Assembly: GCA_910588095.1 (NCBI GenBank)
Contig: CAJUQH010000004.1
Coordinates: forward strand, 1 to 64,000
Reading direction: 5' to 3'
Source of the DNA: an uncultured Eggerthellaceae bacterium
GTDB lineage: Bacteria; Actinomycetota; Coriobacteriia; Coriobacteriales; Eggerthellaceae
Length of the DNA stretch: 64,000 nucleotides
A model generated the notes under the pieces. That model did not search any database. It was not told the origin of the DNA and saw only the letters and a list, made by a program, of their open reading frames with translations. Shown in pieces: positions 1 through 12,331 of the stretch; the first letter of the stretch is position 1, and every line of letters begins with the position of its first letter. The translations under genes were made by a program, and so were the position numbers.

Positions 1-2
1 AG

Positions 3-986
3 GTGGGCGACTCCGAGACCCCCAACCACGGCCTCGTCACCCCAGGCAGCGTGAATGAGGGCGACCGCACCCCCATCGCCGAGGTGAGCTACGAGTTCGC
101 TGTGGCGGATGATGAGGTGGACAAGACCATCCCGGGCGACCCCTTCTACATCAACGACAACGGCACGGTCTATGGCCTCGGCTATATCAAGCGCGCAGCA
201 GACGACATAGCCGCCAACGGCACCGCCTCGAGCTACTACGGACAGTTCAAGGGCTGGCTCGACGCCCAGGTGATGACCAACGGCAACCCAGGGCCTGGAC
301 CCTACTTCATGATGAGGGTCAAGGGCGCGACCGCCGATGACGGCTATCTCCCCGTGCAGCTCATCGGCATCTGCCAGGACACCAAATCCGACGGCACCGG
401 CAAGGCGGGCCTCACGTTCCAGATGAGGGATGTTTATGCACTCAGACAGCTTACGTGCCAAGACGCTGGTAGCACTTTCTTTGTTAATGCGATGAATTCC
501 ACGGGCAGCAATGTGGGTGGATGGGGAGAATCGGAGCTAAAAAGACAGCTTCAGGGCACCTTTCTCAGCAAGCTTGACCCTGGTATGCAAACTGCCATTG
601 CGCGCATAGACAAATACCAGCAAATTGCTTACACAGCTACAGATTATGTGGGTGCTGGATTGCTCCAAAAAACCAGTGGAGAATCAGTGTGGCTGCCGTC
701 GCTACATGAAGTAATGGGGCGAACCTTTGATTTCAACAACGAATCCGAGGGCCTTACGATCAACGGTTACATGCCTTTCCAATATGAGGCATTCAGAACC
801 GAAGGAACCTCGACCGTCAATACGAAGGCAATCAAATCCTTTAATGGAGGAATATGTGATTGGTGGCTGCGCTCGTTCGGACGGGATATTGGTGGCGGAA
901 TCTGCTGTGCTCATTTTGATGGCAGCATTCTAGGGCATCCGCCGCACGATTATTCTGTTGGTGTGGTGCCAGCTTTCTGCCTATAA
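3..986 (+). CDS. C-terminal part of a DUF6273-like secreted/surface protein (5' end outside window)
   Basis: The reading frame is open from the first bases of the window, so the GTG at position 3 is probably internal and the true start lies upstream. The visible 327 residues have no membrane segment. The end of the protein carries the WWLRS motif near residue 288 and finishes in VGVVPAFCL, the pattern I associate with DUF6273 domains, which occur in secreted and cell-wall proteins of gut Firmicutes and Actinobacteria and are thought to adopt a C-type-lectin-like fold (family knowledge, not proven here). Codon use shifts: the first 430 bases are very G+C-rich, while 430-960 is clearly lower in G+C, suggesting a mosaic or recently acquired C-terminal module. 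It converges on rnr. Function unknown; ligand binding at the cell surface is a guess. Confidence 0.6.
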   Translation: MGDSETPNHGLVTPGSVNEGDRTPIAEVSYEFAVADDEVDKTIPGDPFYINDNGTVYGLGYIKRAADDIAANGTASSYYGQFKGWLDAQVMTNGNPGPGPYFMMRVKGATADDGYLPVQLIGICQDTKSDGTGKAGLTFQMRDVYALRQLTCQDAGSTFFVNAMNSTGSNVGGWGESELKRQLQGTFLSKLDPGMQTAIARIDKYQQIAYTATDYVGAGLLQKTSGESVWLPSLHEVMGRTFDFNNESEGLTINGYMPFQYEAFRTEGTSTVNTKAIKSFNGGICDWWLRSFGRDIGGGICCAHFDGSILGHPPHDYSVGVVPAFCL

Positions 987-1080
987 CCATATTGGCAGCC
1001 ATCAACCAAGCACTGCCCCAGCCTTCTGCTTGTAAGCAGCTAAACGGAGAAGGAGCGCAGTCGGCTCGCGCCAAGGCAAA

Positions 1081-1110
1081 GGAAGCGCTCGCCCGTCAGC
1101 GGGCGCTTCC
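1081..1110 (-). terminator. hairpin terminator after rnr
   Basis: Arms 1081-1092 and 1099-1110 form a 12-bp stem (one G-T pair) with a six-base loop. On the minus strand it is followed by a short T-run (TTTGCC), so it probably ends the rnr transcript. It lies between convergent genes and may also serve the plus-strand gene. Confidence 0.5.
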
Positions 1111-1172
1111 GCCTATGAGGGCCCAAGCGAGCGGCCCAGCGAAGATGCGGCAGCCACGCTGCCGTGGCTCCA

Positions 1173-3236
1173 TCACGCCAAGCGGAACTCGAGGGTGCGG
1201 GTGAGCGGGTCGGCCGCCTTCAGCATGACGGCGATGCGCTGGCCGAGGCGGTACGCCTTCCCCGTCTCCTCGCCGACGAGGGTGTAGCGGTCGGGGTCGA
1301 AGGCGAAGTACTCGGCCCCCAACGCGCGGATGGGCAGGAAGCCCTCGGCGGTGCATTCGAGCCGCACGTAGAGCCCATGGACCGACACGCCCGACACGAT
1401 GCCCGAGAACGCCTGCCCTAACGAAGCCGCCAGGTACTCTATCATCTTGAGCTCTTGGGACTCGCGGGCCGCGGCGTCGGCGATGCGCTCCATCTCGGAA
1501 GAATGCTCGGCCAGCCAAGGCAGCGCCTGCACCTCTTGGTCGAAGCAGCCGGAGCGCTTGGTGAGCGCGGCGCGTAGCATGCGATGCACCACGAGGTCAG
1601 GGTAGCGGCGTATAGGGCTCGTGAAGTGGCAGTAGGCGCTCAGCCCCAGCCCGTAATGGCCGTCGTTCACCGGCTTGTAGACCGCGCGCTTCATAGCACG
1701 CAGCAGCAGCGACGAAACCAGCTCGTGCTCGGGGCGGCCTGCCGTGGCGGCGAGGATGCCCTGGATGGTGTGGGGGTTGCCCATGATGAGGTGCGCATGC
1801 ATGGCCTCAGTGAACCACGGGAACTCCTGGAACACCGGCACGAGCGCCGCCAGCGCATCAGCCGAGGGCTTCTCATGCACGCGGTAGAGGCAAGGCCATT
1901 CCTGGCCAGCCAGGTGGCGCGCCACTGTCTCGTTGGCCAGGATCATCGCCTGCTCGATGAGCTCGGTGGCATCGGTCTTGGTGCGCAGGACGATGGCGAG
2001 CGGCTTGCCGTCGGCGTCGAGCCTCACCTTGGCCTCGGTGGAGGCGAAGTCGATGGAGCCTTGGCTGCGCCGGAAGGCTGCGAGCTTCTTGGCGATGGCG
2101 TCGCACTGGCGGATGCGCTGCTCGAGGGCGTCCCCTTCTCCGCTGACGGGCGGATTGGCGCCGTCGAGCACTGCCTGGGCGTCGTCGTAGCTCAGCCGCG
2201 CACGGGAGCGCATGAGGGCCGGGTACGCATCGTAGGCGACCACTTGAGCGCTGTCGTCGAGGTACATGTCGACGGTCATGCAGCGACGGTCCTCGCCGGG
2301 CTTGAGAGAGCACAGCTCGTCGGAAAGGGCCGGCGGCAGCATGGGAAGCACGCGGTCGACCAGGTATGCGCTCGTGGCGCGGCGGCGGGCCTCCAGGTCG
2401 ATGGAGGAGCCCCAGGGCACGTAGTGGGACACGTCGGCGATATGCACGCCAAGGCGCCACAGGCCGCGCTTTCCCTTTTTGAAATCGGCAAACGCGTCAG
2501 AGTCCCCAAAAGAAGCCAGCGAGGGGGCTTCCAGCGCGTCAGCAAAGACGAAGTCGATGGACAGGGCGTCGTCGAAGTCCTTGGCGTCGGCCGGGTCGAT
2601 GGTGAAGGCGAAGCGGTCGCGGATGTCGCGGTAGCCCTGGGCCAGCGCGCCTTCCGCGTCGAGGGCGGCTTCCGCGGCCTGGGCCAACGCCGCCTCGGAG
2701 AAGCGCGTCTCAAGCTTGTGGCGCGCGATGATGACGTCGACCCCCAAGGTGCCGTCGCCGGCCTGGCCGAGCACTTCCTCCACCACGCCCGTAGCCGCGC
2801 TGTGGCGCGTGGGGAACTGCGCGATGCGCACGCGCACGAGCGCGCCATCGGGCACGTCGGGCGCATCGGCGCGCATGGTGAAGATGTCGTAGGGAATGCG
2901 CGGGTCATCGGGCACCACCACGCCGAAGGGCTCGGCCACCTCGTAGCGGCCCACCAGGGTGTCATGGGCGCGGTCGAGCACTCGCAGCACCCGAGCCTGG
3001 GGCTTGTCGTCGCCTTGGCGGCTGTTGCCCTTACGGCCCTTCCGCGCATGGGGGCCTGACGAAGCCGGGGCCACCTCCACCAGGTCGCCGTCGAAGGCGC
3101 CGTTCATGGCGCGCTCGGGGATGAAGAACTCGCCTTCGGCCGTGGGAACGAAGCCGTAGCCCGAGGCATGCACGTTGAGCACGCCGCGCGGATGGGCCGA
3201 TTGCTTGCGCCGGGTGCGCTGCTTCGGGCGCGCCAT
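1173..3236 (-). CDS. rnr: ribonuclease R (RNB-family 3'-5' exoribonuclease)
   Basis: 687 residues, normal for a short actinobacterial-type RNase R/VacB. An N-terminal cold-shock-like OB region (about 15-130) precedes the RNB catalytic domain, which contains the metal-binding aspartate cluster DPADAKDFDDA (about residues 212-222) and the conserved GVHIADVSHYV and RRYPDLVVHR motifs. A C-terminal S1 RNA-binding domain occupies about 605-687. The enzyme degrades structured RNA processively from the 3' end in mRNA turnover and rRNA quality control. Its ATG shares one base with the TGA of the upstream peptidase gene (TGATG), so the two are translationally coupled. smpB, a common neighbour of rnr, is not visible. 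Confidence 0.95.
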   Translation of the reverse strand: MARPKQRTRRKQSAHPRGVLNVHASGYGFVPTAEGEFFIPERAMNGAFDGDLVEVAPASSGPHARKGRKGNSRQGDDKPQARVLRVLDRAHDTLVGRYEVAEPFGVVVPDDPRIPYDIFTMRADAPDVPDGALVRVRIAQFPTRHSAATGVVEEVLGQAGDGTLGVDVIIARHKLETRFSEAALAQAAEAALDAEGALAQGYRDIRDRFAFTIDPADAKDFDDALSIDFVFADALEAPSLASFGDSDAFADFKKGKRGLWRLGVHIADVSHYVPWGSSIDLEARRRATSAYLVDRVLPMLPPALSDELCSLKPGEDRRCMTVDMYLDDSAQVVAYDAYPALMRSRARLSYDDAQAVLDGANPPVSGEGDALEQRIRQCDAIAKKLAAFRRSQGSIDFASTEAKVRLDADGKPLAIVLRTKTDATELIEQAMILANETVARHLAGQEWPCLYRVHEKPSADALAALVPVFQEFPWFTEAMHAHLIMGNPHTIQGILAATAGRPEHELVSSLLLRAMKRAVYKPVNDGHYGLGLSAYCHFTSPIRRYPDLVVHRMLRAALTKRSGCFDQEVQALPWLAEHSSEMERIADAAARESQELKMIEYLAASLGQAFSGIVSGVSVHGLYVRLECTAEGFLPIRALGAEYFAFDPDRYTLVGEETGKAYRLGQRIAVMLKAADPLTRTLEFRLA

Positions 3237-4540
3237 CAGCGGGCAGCGAGGGAGCGGGCGGTGTCGACGGCCACTTCGAGCTGCATGTCGGAATCGTCCG
3301 ACGACACGAGCGACACGTTGGGCACGACGCCCACGCCGTCGATGGATGCGCCCAGGGGCGTGAGGTAGTAGGCCGCGGTGTAGCGCACGCCGCCGCCGAA
3401 GGTGAGCTCGCGCGTGACCTGCACCGAGCCCTTGCCGCGGGTGGTCTGGCCCACCACGGTGGCGCGCTGGTTGCCCTGCAGGCCAGCCGCCAGCACCTCG
3501 GCCGCGGCGGACGTGTAGTCGTTGGCCAGCACCACGAGCGGCGCGTTGGTGATGGTCGTGCCCGTCGCTGACTTGGGCGTGGTGCCGTCGGCCGTTTCCA
3601 CCTCGACGATGACGCCGCTCTGCACGAACAGGCAGGCGATGTCCACCGCCTGGGTGAGGTAGCCGCCGGGGTTGTCGCGGATGTCCAGCACGAAGGCGGT
3701 GGCGCCTTCGGCCGTGAGCGACGAGACCGCGTCCTTCACCAGGTCGGACGAGTTCTGCGATATCTGGCGCAAGCGCACGTAGCCCACGCCGTCGTCAAGG
3801 CTCGTGGACACGTTGGGCAGCTCGAAGGCGTGGCTCGTCAGCGTGGTGGTGAAGCTGCTGCCCTTCTGGGCGTCGGGCGAGCTGGGATGCATCCACGAGA
3901 CCACCACCTGGCTGCCTTCCTCGCGGGCAAGGTCGTTGATGACCTCCGACGAGGTCCAGCCCTCGGTGCTCGTGCCGTCGATGGCCTCGATGAAGTCGCC
4001 TTGGGCCACGCCCAGGCTCTCGGCCTCCGACCCTTCGAACACGTCGGCAGCGTACACGCGCCCGTCATGCTCGGAGAACAGCACGCCGATGCCGGTGTAG
4101 CTGCGCTCGGTGGCTTCCTTCACGTAGGCCGCGTAGCGCTCGGCGTCGAAGTAGGCCGCGTAGGGGTCGTCGAGCGATTCCATGAGCGCCTTCATGACCA
4201 CCGGCGTGGCGCGGCCCAGGTCGAGGTCGTCCATGCTGTTGCTGGTGAGCAGGTCCTCCACTTCCTCGAGCCGTGCCGTGAGGGAGTTGTAGCTGGTCTT
4301 GAGCGGCTTGTTGGCCTGGCTGGCCGTGGCCTGGCCCTCCTCGACGGGAAAGCCCAGCGACGCCACGAAGGCCACCTGGCTGCGCACGGCGAAGCCCCCG
4401 ACGAACGCCAGCACCACCAGCATGAAGAAGGCGAGCGCACGCGCGATCCTTCGATTGCGCATGCGCTCGCGGAGCGTGGCCGTGACCGCCTGCTTGGTCA
4501 GGCGCACCCGGCCGGTCTTTTCTTTCTGCGTCTCGCCCAC
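3236..4540 (-). CDS. S41-family C-terminal processing peptidase with altered active site
   Basis: 434 residues. One membrane segment (about 33-52) anchors the protein with its bulk outside. A PDZ domain follows (about 145-218), then the S41 peptidase domain (about 245-420) with the conserved LDIRDNPGGY motif and a lysine at 370 in RGKGSVQ. In this family the nucleophilic serine sits 25 residues before that lysine, within an S-A-S-A pattern. Here the stretch reads TSAAAE (343-348), with Ala345 at the expected position and Ser344 one residue early. The protein may be inactive or use a shifted serine. It sits between ftsX and rnr, 18 bases after ftsX, suggesting a role in envelope or division-linked proteolysis (inference). 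Confidence 0.85.
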   Translation of the reverse strand: MGETQKEKTGRVRLTKQAVTATLRERMRNRRIARALAFFMLVVLAFVGGFAVRSQVAFVASLGFPVEEGQATASQANKPLKTSYNSLTARLEEVEDLLTSNSMDDLDLGRATPVVMKALMESLDDPYAAYFDAERYAAYVKEATERSYTGIGVLFSEHDGRVYAADVFEGSEAESLGVAQGDFIEAIDGTSTEGWTSSEVINDLAREEGSQVVVSWMHPSSPDAQKGSSFTTTLTSHAFELPNVSTSLDDGVGYVRLRQISQNSSDLVKDAVSSLTAEGATAFVLDIRDNPGGYLTQAVDIACLFVQSGVIVEVETADGTTPKSATGTTITNAPLVVLANDYTSAAAEVLAAGLQGNQRATVVGQTTRGKGSVQVTRELTFGGGVRYTAAYYLTPLGASIDGVGVVPNVSLVSSDDSDMQLEVAVDTARSLAAR

Positions 4541-4558
4541 GGCTGATACCCGGTATGG

Positions 4559-5470
4559 CTACACCTTAAGGTAGCGGCGCATGGCCAGGGCCGAGCCCAG
4601 CAAGCCGATGAGCAAGCCGGCCACGACCAGGGCTGCATAGATGAGCAGGTACGTGAGGCCCGGCACGTCGAACGACAGGAACTGGAGCGAGTTCTGCAGC
4701 TGCGGGATGGCGAACATGCGCAGCAGCTGGATGATGAGCACGGCGAACAGCGAGCCGATGAGCGCATGGATGGCGCCCTCCATGAGGAAGGGCCCGCGGA
4801 TGAAGCCGTTGGACGCACCCACCAGGCGCATGATGGCGATCTCCTTGCGGCGCGCCAGGATGGCCAGGCGGATGGTGTTGTTGATGAACACCAGCGCGAT
4901 GAACACCAGCAGCACGATGAGGGCCAAGCCGATGTAGCGCACGTAGTTGGTCACCGCGAACAGGCGCTCGACGGTGTCCTGGCCATACTTGATGGAGTCG
5001 CCCACGTCCTCGGGGTTCTCGCAGATGCGCTGGTAGGTGGAGTTGCCCTCCAGCTGGCTGGCGACGCTCTCGACCATCTGCGGGTCCGACAGCTCCACGT
5101 CGATGGAGGCCGGCAGCGGGTTCTGGCCGTCGAGCTGCTCGATTATCTCGGCGTTGGAGATGGAGTTGCTGAAGTTCTCGAGCGCCTGCTCCTTGGTGGT
5201 GAACGTCACGTTCTGGACGTCGCTCATGTTGCGCACGGCGTCCATGACCCGGTCGATGTCCGACTGGTCGGCATCGTCGGCCACGTAGGCGGTGATGGTC
5301 ACCTCGTCCTCGACCGAGGACACCAGGCCCTCCACCATGACCGCTGCCACCAGGAACACGCCGATGATGAGCAGCGACAGGAAGATGGTGATGATGGAGC
5401 CCAGGGTGGTGGAGAGGTTGCGGGTGAAGCCCTGGAGCGATTCCCGCAGGAAGTAGCCGAAACTAGACAT
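4559..5470 (-). CDS. ftsX: cell division protein FtsX
   Basis: 303 residues with the FtsX plan: one N-terminal membrane segment (about 22-48), a large extracellular domain (about 50-170) and three more segments (about 180-205, 230-255, 272-297). FtsX is the membrane half of the FtsEX complex, which controls peptidoglycan hydrolases at the septum through an ABC-type ATPase. The start overlaps the end of ftsE by eight bases, consistent with coupled synthesis of the two subunits. The permease signature before the final segments ([20 protein letters not shown]) fits the MacB/FtsX family. Confidence 0.93.
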   Translation of the reverse strand: MSSFGYFLRESLQGFTRNLSTTLGSIITIFLSLLIIGVFLVAAVMVEGLVSSVEDEVTITAYVADDADQSDIDRVMDAVRNMSDVQNVTFTTKEQALENFSNSISNAEIIEQLDGQNPLPASIDVELSDPQMVESVASQLEGNSTYQRICENPEDVGDSIKYGQDTVERLFAVTNYVRYIGLALIVLLVFIALVFINNTIRLAILARRKEIAIMRLVGASNGFIRGPFLMEGAIHALIGSLFAVLIIQLLRMFAIPQLQNSLQFLSFDVPGLTYLLIYAALVVAGLLIGLLGSALAMRRYLKV

Positions 5471-6308
5471 CGGAACCGTACACCCCCCTGTCTTGGTCGC
5501 GCGTGAGGTGGCCGCGGTCGAGCGCGATGACGCGGCGGCGCATGTCGTCGACCATGCCGCGGTCGTGGGTGGCCACCAGCACCGTGGTGCCCGTGCGGTT
5601 GATGCGCTCGAGCAGGTCCATGATGCCGCGCGAGGTCTGCGGGTCGAGGTTGCCCGTGGGCTCGTCGCAGATGAGCAGCGGCGGGCGGTTCACGATGGCA
5701 CGCGCGATGGACACGCGCTGCTGCTCGCCGCCGGAGAGCTGGTCGGGCATCTTGTTGATTTTGTCCTGCAGGCCCACCAGGCGAAGCACCTCGGGGGCCT
5801 GGGTCTTGATGACGTGGCGGCTCTTGCCGATGACCTCGAGCGCGAACGCCACGTTCTCGAACACCGTCTTGTTGGGGAGCAGCTTGAAGTCCTGGAACAC
5901 GCAGCCGATGTTGCGTCGCAGGAACGGCACGCGCCAGTTGCGCATGGTGGTCAGGTCTTCGTCGGCCACGTAGATGCGCCCGCTCGTGGGCGTGATCTCG
6001 CGGGTGAGCAGCTTGATGAAGGTGGACTTGCCGCTGCCCGAATGGCCGATGAGGAACAGGAACTCCCCAGCGAATATCTGAAGCGAGATGTTGGAGAGGG
6101 CCGGCCGGTTGGGCTGGGCCTCGTAGACCTTGGTCACGTGGTCGAAGGTGATGACCGGGGTGCCCATCTGCACAGGGACATCGTTGATGTCCAGCTGCGG
6201 CAGCGACTGCGACAGGTCGGCTGCTGCCTGGGCCGGGTTGTACGCCCGCCCGGCGCGCCCGTGGCTGCCGCCCCGGCCACGTTGGCTGTGTTGCGCCTCG
6301 TATGCCAT
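5463..6308 (-). CDS. ftsE: cell division ATP-binding protein FtsE
   Basis: 281 residues from the ATG at 6308, preceded by GGAGC; a longer in-frame extension would run into the transketolase gene and is rejected. Walker A is GHSGSGKST, the ABC signature is LSGGEQQR, and Walker B is [12 protein letters not shown]. It carries an unusual N-terminal extension of about 50 residues rich in Arg, Gly, Gln and Ala before the usual FtsE start; I do not recognise this segment and it may be disordered. FtsE powers FtsX in coupling divisome state to cell-wall hydrolysis. Confidence 0.95.
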   Translation of the reverse strand: MAYEAQHSQRGRGGSHGRAGRAYNPAQAAADLSQSLPQLDINDVPVQMGTPVITFDHVTKVYEAQPNRPALSNISLQIFAGEFLFLIGHSGSGKSTFIKLLTREITPTSGRIYVADEDLTTMRNWRVPFLRRNIGCVFQDFKLLPNKTVFENVAFALEVIGKSRHVIKTQAPEVLRLVGLQDKINKMPDQLSGGEQQRVSIARAIVNRPPLLICDEPTGNLDPQTSRGIMDLLERINRTGTTVLVATHDRGMVDDMRRRVIALDRGHLTRDQDRGVYGSDV

Positions 6309-6375
6309 TGTTGCTAGCTCCGTTCGAATTGCTCCGTTTGCACAAAGACCTTCATATTCTACCAGAGATGCTGTG

Positions 6376-7353
6376 CTATGCCCGCTTCTCCATAACCATT
6401 TTCGCGGCATCGGCGATGGCGGCCGCATCCATGGCGAAGAAGGCCAGCAGCTCCTCGAACTCGCCGGACTTGCCGAAGCGGTCGTCCATGCCGACGAACG
6501 CCAGGGGTGCCGGATGCAGGCGCGCCGCGGCCTCGGCCACAGCCGAGCCCAGGCCGCCGTGGACGGAATGCTCCTCGGCCACCACGGCGCAGCCGGTCTT
6601 GGCCAGCGACGTGATGATGGACTCCTCGTCGAGGGGCTTCACGGAGTACGCGTCGATGACCTCGGCCGCTATGCCCTCGGCGGCCAGCAGGTCGGCTGCC
6701 TTCAGCGCCTCGTCGACCTCGATGCCGTTGGCGATGAGGGTGACGTCGGGCCCTTCGCGCAGCACGCAGGAACCGCCCAGCTCGAGCTCGACGCCCTCGC
6801 CGTAGACCGCGGGCACGTTGGCGCGGCCCATGCGCACGTACACGGGGCCCGGCGTGGCAGCGGCCAGGCGCAGGGCGCCGCGGGCGCTCGCGTAGTCAGC
6901 CGGCACGAGCACGCGCATGCCCGGCAGCGAGCGCATGAGCGACACGTCCTCGAGCATCTGGTGGGTGCCGCCGTCAGGGCCCACCGATATGCCAGCGTGG
7001 GTAGGGCATATCTTCACGTCGAGGCCGGCGTAGCACACGGTGTTGCGTATCTGGTCATAGGCGCGGCCGGTGCCGAACACGGCGAAGGAGCCGGTGAAGG
7101 CCACCTTTCCCGTAAGCGAGAGCCCGGCGGCCACGTCCACCATGTTCTGCTCGGCTATGCCGCAGTTGAACAGGCGGCTTGCGTTCTCGGGAGATGCAGC
7201 GGCGAACTTGGCCGTGGTGGTGGAGCCGGTCAGGTCGGCGTCGACGGCCACCACGGGCACGCCTTCGGCGGCCAGCTCGGCCAGGGTGGGGCCGAAGGCG
7301 GCGCGGGTGGCGCGGCGCTGGGCCTTCTCTTCTTCAGTAGCGAGTCTCATCAT
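6376..7353 (-). CDS. transketolase, C-terminal subunit
   Basis: 325 residues covering the pyrimidine-binding and C-terminal domains of transketolase ([11 protein letters not shown], then [17 protein letters not shown] near 85-101, and a C-terminal transketolase domain). It works with the adjacent gene, which supplies the thiamine-diphosphate pyrophosphate-binding half, to interconvert sugar phosphates in the non-oxidative pentose phosphate pathway. Split transketolases are common in anaerobic bacteria and archaea. Gap to the N-terminal subunit is 21 bases, so they form an operon. A second ATG (7350) follows the first directly. Confidence 0.93.
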   Translation of the reverse strand: MMRLATEEEKAQRRATRAAFGPTLAELAAEGVPVVAVDADLTGSTTTAKFAAASPENASRLFNCGIAEQNMVDVAAGLSLTGKVAFTGSFAVFGTGRAYDQIRNTVCYAGLDVKICPTHAGISVGPDGGTHQMLEDVSLMRSLPGMRVLVPADYASARGALRLAAATPGPVYVRMGRANVPAVYGEGVELELGGSCVLREGPDVTLIANGIEVDEALKAADLLAAEGIAAEVIDAYSVKPLDEESIITSLAKTGCAVVAEEHSVHGGLGSAVAEAAARLHPAPLAFVGMDDRFGKSGEFEELLAFFAMDAAAIADAAKMVMEKRA

Positions 7354-7374
7354 GGCGCTTCCTTCCCTCCTTCG

Positions 7375-8199
7375 TCACTGCGCGGCGCCCAGGGCGGCCA
7401 GGGCCTCCTGGAGCTGGGCAGCGTCGGGCGCTTTGCCGTGCCAGCCGGCTTGGTTCTCCATGAACGGCACGCCCTTGCCCTTGACGGTGCGCGCCACGAC
7501 GAGCTTGGGCTGCGGGCTGCTGTCGGCCTTGGCGGCGGACAGCGCGTCGATGAGGGCCGCCAGGTCGTGGCCGTCGGCCGTGGTGACGCTCCAGCCGAAG
7601 GCGGCGAAGCGCGCGCCCAGGTCGCCCGGGTCGCACACCTCGTGGATGCAGCCGTCTATCTGCAGCTCGTTGTTGTCGATGATGGCCACCAGATGGCCGA
7701 GCTTTTGATGGGCGGAGAACATGGCCGCCTCCCATACCTGGCCCTCCTGGCATTCGCCGTCGCCCAGCAGGGCGAACACGCGGGCGTCGTTGCCGTCGAG
7801 GCGCAGGCCGCAGGCCGTGCCGGCGGCGATGGAGAGGCCCTGGCCGAGGGAGCCGGTGGACACCTCGACGCCCGGGCACAGCTTGGAGTCGGGGTGGCCC
7901 TGCAGCCGGCTGCCCAGCTTGCGCAAGGTCATGAGCTCCCCGCGCGGGAAGAACCCGGCGTGGGCCAGCACGGTGTAGAGGGCCGGGGCCGCGTGGCCCT
8001 TGGCCAGCACGAACCGGTCGCGGCCGGCCATGTGCGGGTCGGCCGGGTCGTACGCCATCACACCGCCGAGGTACAGCGCCGCGAGCACGTCGATGCAGGA
8101 GAGCGAGCCGCCTGGATGGCCGCTGCCCGCCTCGGCTATCATCTTCACGATGTCGGCGCGCATCGCCTGGGCGCGCTGCTCGAGTTCTGGGATGTCCAC
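7375..8199 (-). CDS. transketolase, N-terminal subunit
   Basis: 274 residues from a GTG at 8199, chosen because AAGGGG lies five bases upstream and because the longer in-frame version would overlap prfB and add about 38 unrelated residues. It contains the SGHPGGSLS motif (about 25-33), the thiamine-diphosphate signature GDGECQEGQVWEA, and IDNNELQIDG. It is the first half of a split transketolase; the second half follows downstream. Carbon flow between pentose phosphates and glycolysis is the expected role. Confidence 0.92.
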   Translation of the reverse strand: MDIPELEQRAQAMRADIVKMIAEAGSGHPGGSLSCIDVLAALYLGGVMAYDPADPHMAGRDRFVLAKGHAAPALYTVLAHAGFFPRGELMTLRKLGSRLQGHPDSKLCPGVEVSTGSLGQGLSIAAGTACGLRLDGNDARVFALLGDGECQEGQVWEAAMFSAHQKLGHLVAIIDNNELQIDGCIHEVCDPGDLGARFAAFGWSVTTADGHDLAALIDALSAAKADSSPQPKLVVARTVKGKGVPFMENQAGWHGKAPDAAQLQEALAALGAAQ

Positions 8200-8294
8200 A
8201 TTCGCCCCTTCTCGCTGGTGGAAGCTAAGGCTTCCATTGTATAGGACGGCGTCGGCGTTGCGGGCGGCGTTTCCGCCGCGAGCCGGCGGGAAGG

Positions 8295-9383
8295 CTACTG
8301 GCTGGCGAGCCACTTGTGGTAGCCGAGCACCATGTCGTCAAGGCCGCCGTCGAGCACCGCGTCGACGTTGCCCGTCTCCACGCCCGAGCGCAAGTCCTTC
8401 ACCAGCTGGTACGGGTACATGACGTAGTTGCGTATCTGGCTGCCGAAGGAGTTGTCCATGCGCTCGCCGCGCAGCTCGTCGAGCTCTTCCTGGCGCTTGC
8501 GCTCCTCGAGCTCGTAGAGCTTGGCGCGCAGCACGCGGAAGGCGGCTTCCTTGTTCTGAAGCTGGCTCTTCTCGTTCTGGCAGGTGACCACGATGCCGGT
8601 GGGCAGGTGCGTGAGGCGCACGGCCGAGTCGGTGGTGTTCACGCACTGGCCGCCCGGGCCGCTCGAGCGGTACACGTCCACGCGCACGTCGGCGGGATTG
8701 AGGTCGACCTCTATGTCGTCGGGCAGCACCGGCAGCACCTCCACGCTGGCGAAGGTGGTCTGGCGGCGCGCCTTGGCGTCGGTGGGACTGATGCGCACGA
8801 GGCGGTGCACCCCCATCTCGCTGCGCAGCATGCCGTAGGCGTTGCGACCCTCCACCTGGATGGTGGCCTTGTCCAGCCCGATGCCCTCGCCAGGCACCAC
8901 GTCCAGGTCGGTTTCCTTCCAGCCCTTGGCATCGGCGTAGCGGGTGTACATGCGGTAGAGCATCTCGGTCCAATCCTGGGCCTCGAGGCCGCCTTGGCCC
9001 GGGTTCACCGTGATGATGGCGTCGCCCGCGTCGAAGGGGCCCGAGAACCACGAGGCCACCTCCAGGGCGTCCAGGTCCTCGGCGAGGGCCGCCAGCTGCA
9101 CGGCCAGCTCGTCAGCGAAGCTGCCGTCCTCGGCCGAGAGCTCCAAGGCGGCGCGGGCGTCTTCGAGGCGCTGGACCGCAGCCTCGTACTCGCCGATGGC
9201 GTCGCGCAGGTTGCTCGCTTGCTTGGCCACGGCGCTCGCGCGGGCGGCGTCGTCCCAGAAGCCCGGGGCAGCGCTCTGCTCGTCGAGGCGCGCCAGCTCG
9301 TCGCGCTTGGCGTCTATATGGAGGAAGCCGCGGGCGTCTTCGAGGCGCTGGGCCAGCTCGTCAAGGTCTTTCGCATCTGCCAT
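8295..9383 (-). CDS. prfB: peptide chain release factor 2, without programmed frameshift
   Basis: 362 residues. The GGQ motif for peptidyl-tRNA hydrolysis is at 244-246 ([10 protein letters not shown]). The usual RF2 stop-codon recognition tripeptide SPF is here SPT (199-201, in [13 protein letters not shown]). The gene is a single uninterrupted frame: the region around residues 19-24 (GFLHID), where many bacteria have an in-frame UGA and a +1 frameshift, has no stop codon, so the autoregulatory frameshift is absent. RF2 ends translation at UGA and UAA codons. The ATG abuts the TAG of secA with no gap, so prfB is probably translated from the secA mRNA. Confidence 0.93.
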   Translation of the reverse strand: MADAKDLDELAQRLEDARGFLHIDAKRDELARLDEQSAAPGFWDDAARASAVAKQASNLRDAIGEYEAAVQRLEDARAALELSAEDGSFADELAVQLAALAEDLDALEVASWFSGPFDAGDAIITVNPGQGGLEAQDWTEMLYRMYTRYADAKGWKETDLDVVPGEGIGLDKATIQVEGRNAYGMLRSEMGVHRLVRISPTDAKARRQTTFASVEVLPVLPDDIEVDLNPADVRVDVYRSSGPGGQCVNTTDSAVRLTHLPTGIVVTCQNEKSQLQNKEAAFRVLRAKLYELEERKRQEELDELRGERMDNSFGSQIRNYVMYPYQLVKDLRSGVETGNVDAVLDGGLDDMVLGYHKWLASQ

Positions 9384-12179
<2,796 letters not shown>

Positions 12180-12219
12180 GGTCGGTTCGTCCTGTTCTTC
12201 GGTGGCCCGCACGGCCTGC

Positions 12220-12264
12220 GCCGCGCCTTCCCCCCTGGAAGGCGCGGCCCGATGCCGGCGGGCC
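12220..12264 (-). other. two overlapping hairpins in the secA leader
   Basis: Arms 12220-12231 and 12237-12248 form a perfect 12-bp stem. Arms 12246-12251 and 12259-12264 form a second 6-bp stem. They share bases 12246-12248, so the two cannot both be complete. There is no following T-run. This may be a leader structure for secA or the end of the regulator gene transcript. Confidence 0.4.
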
Positions 12265-12331
12265 CTTCATAAGCCGTATGCCATTCTAGTACAAACCCGC
12301 TGGCCCGAGGGCGATTCCATAACACTTTTAC

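Noticed and set aside
6309-6428. A 40-residue N-terminal extension of ftsE
   Set aside because: It would overlap the end of the transketolase gene; ATG 6308 has its own ribosome binding site and gives a complete protein.
9300-9330. RF2 programmed frameshift site
   Set aside because: The region encoding GFLHIDAK is one frame without UGA.
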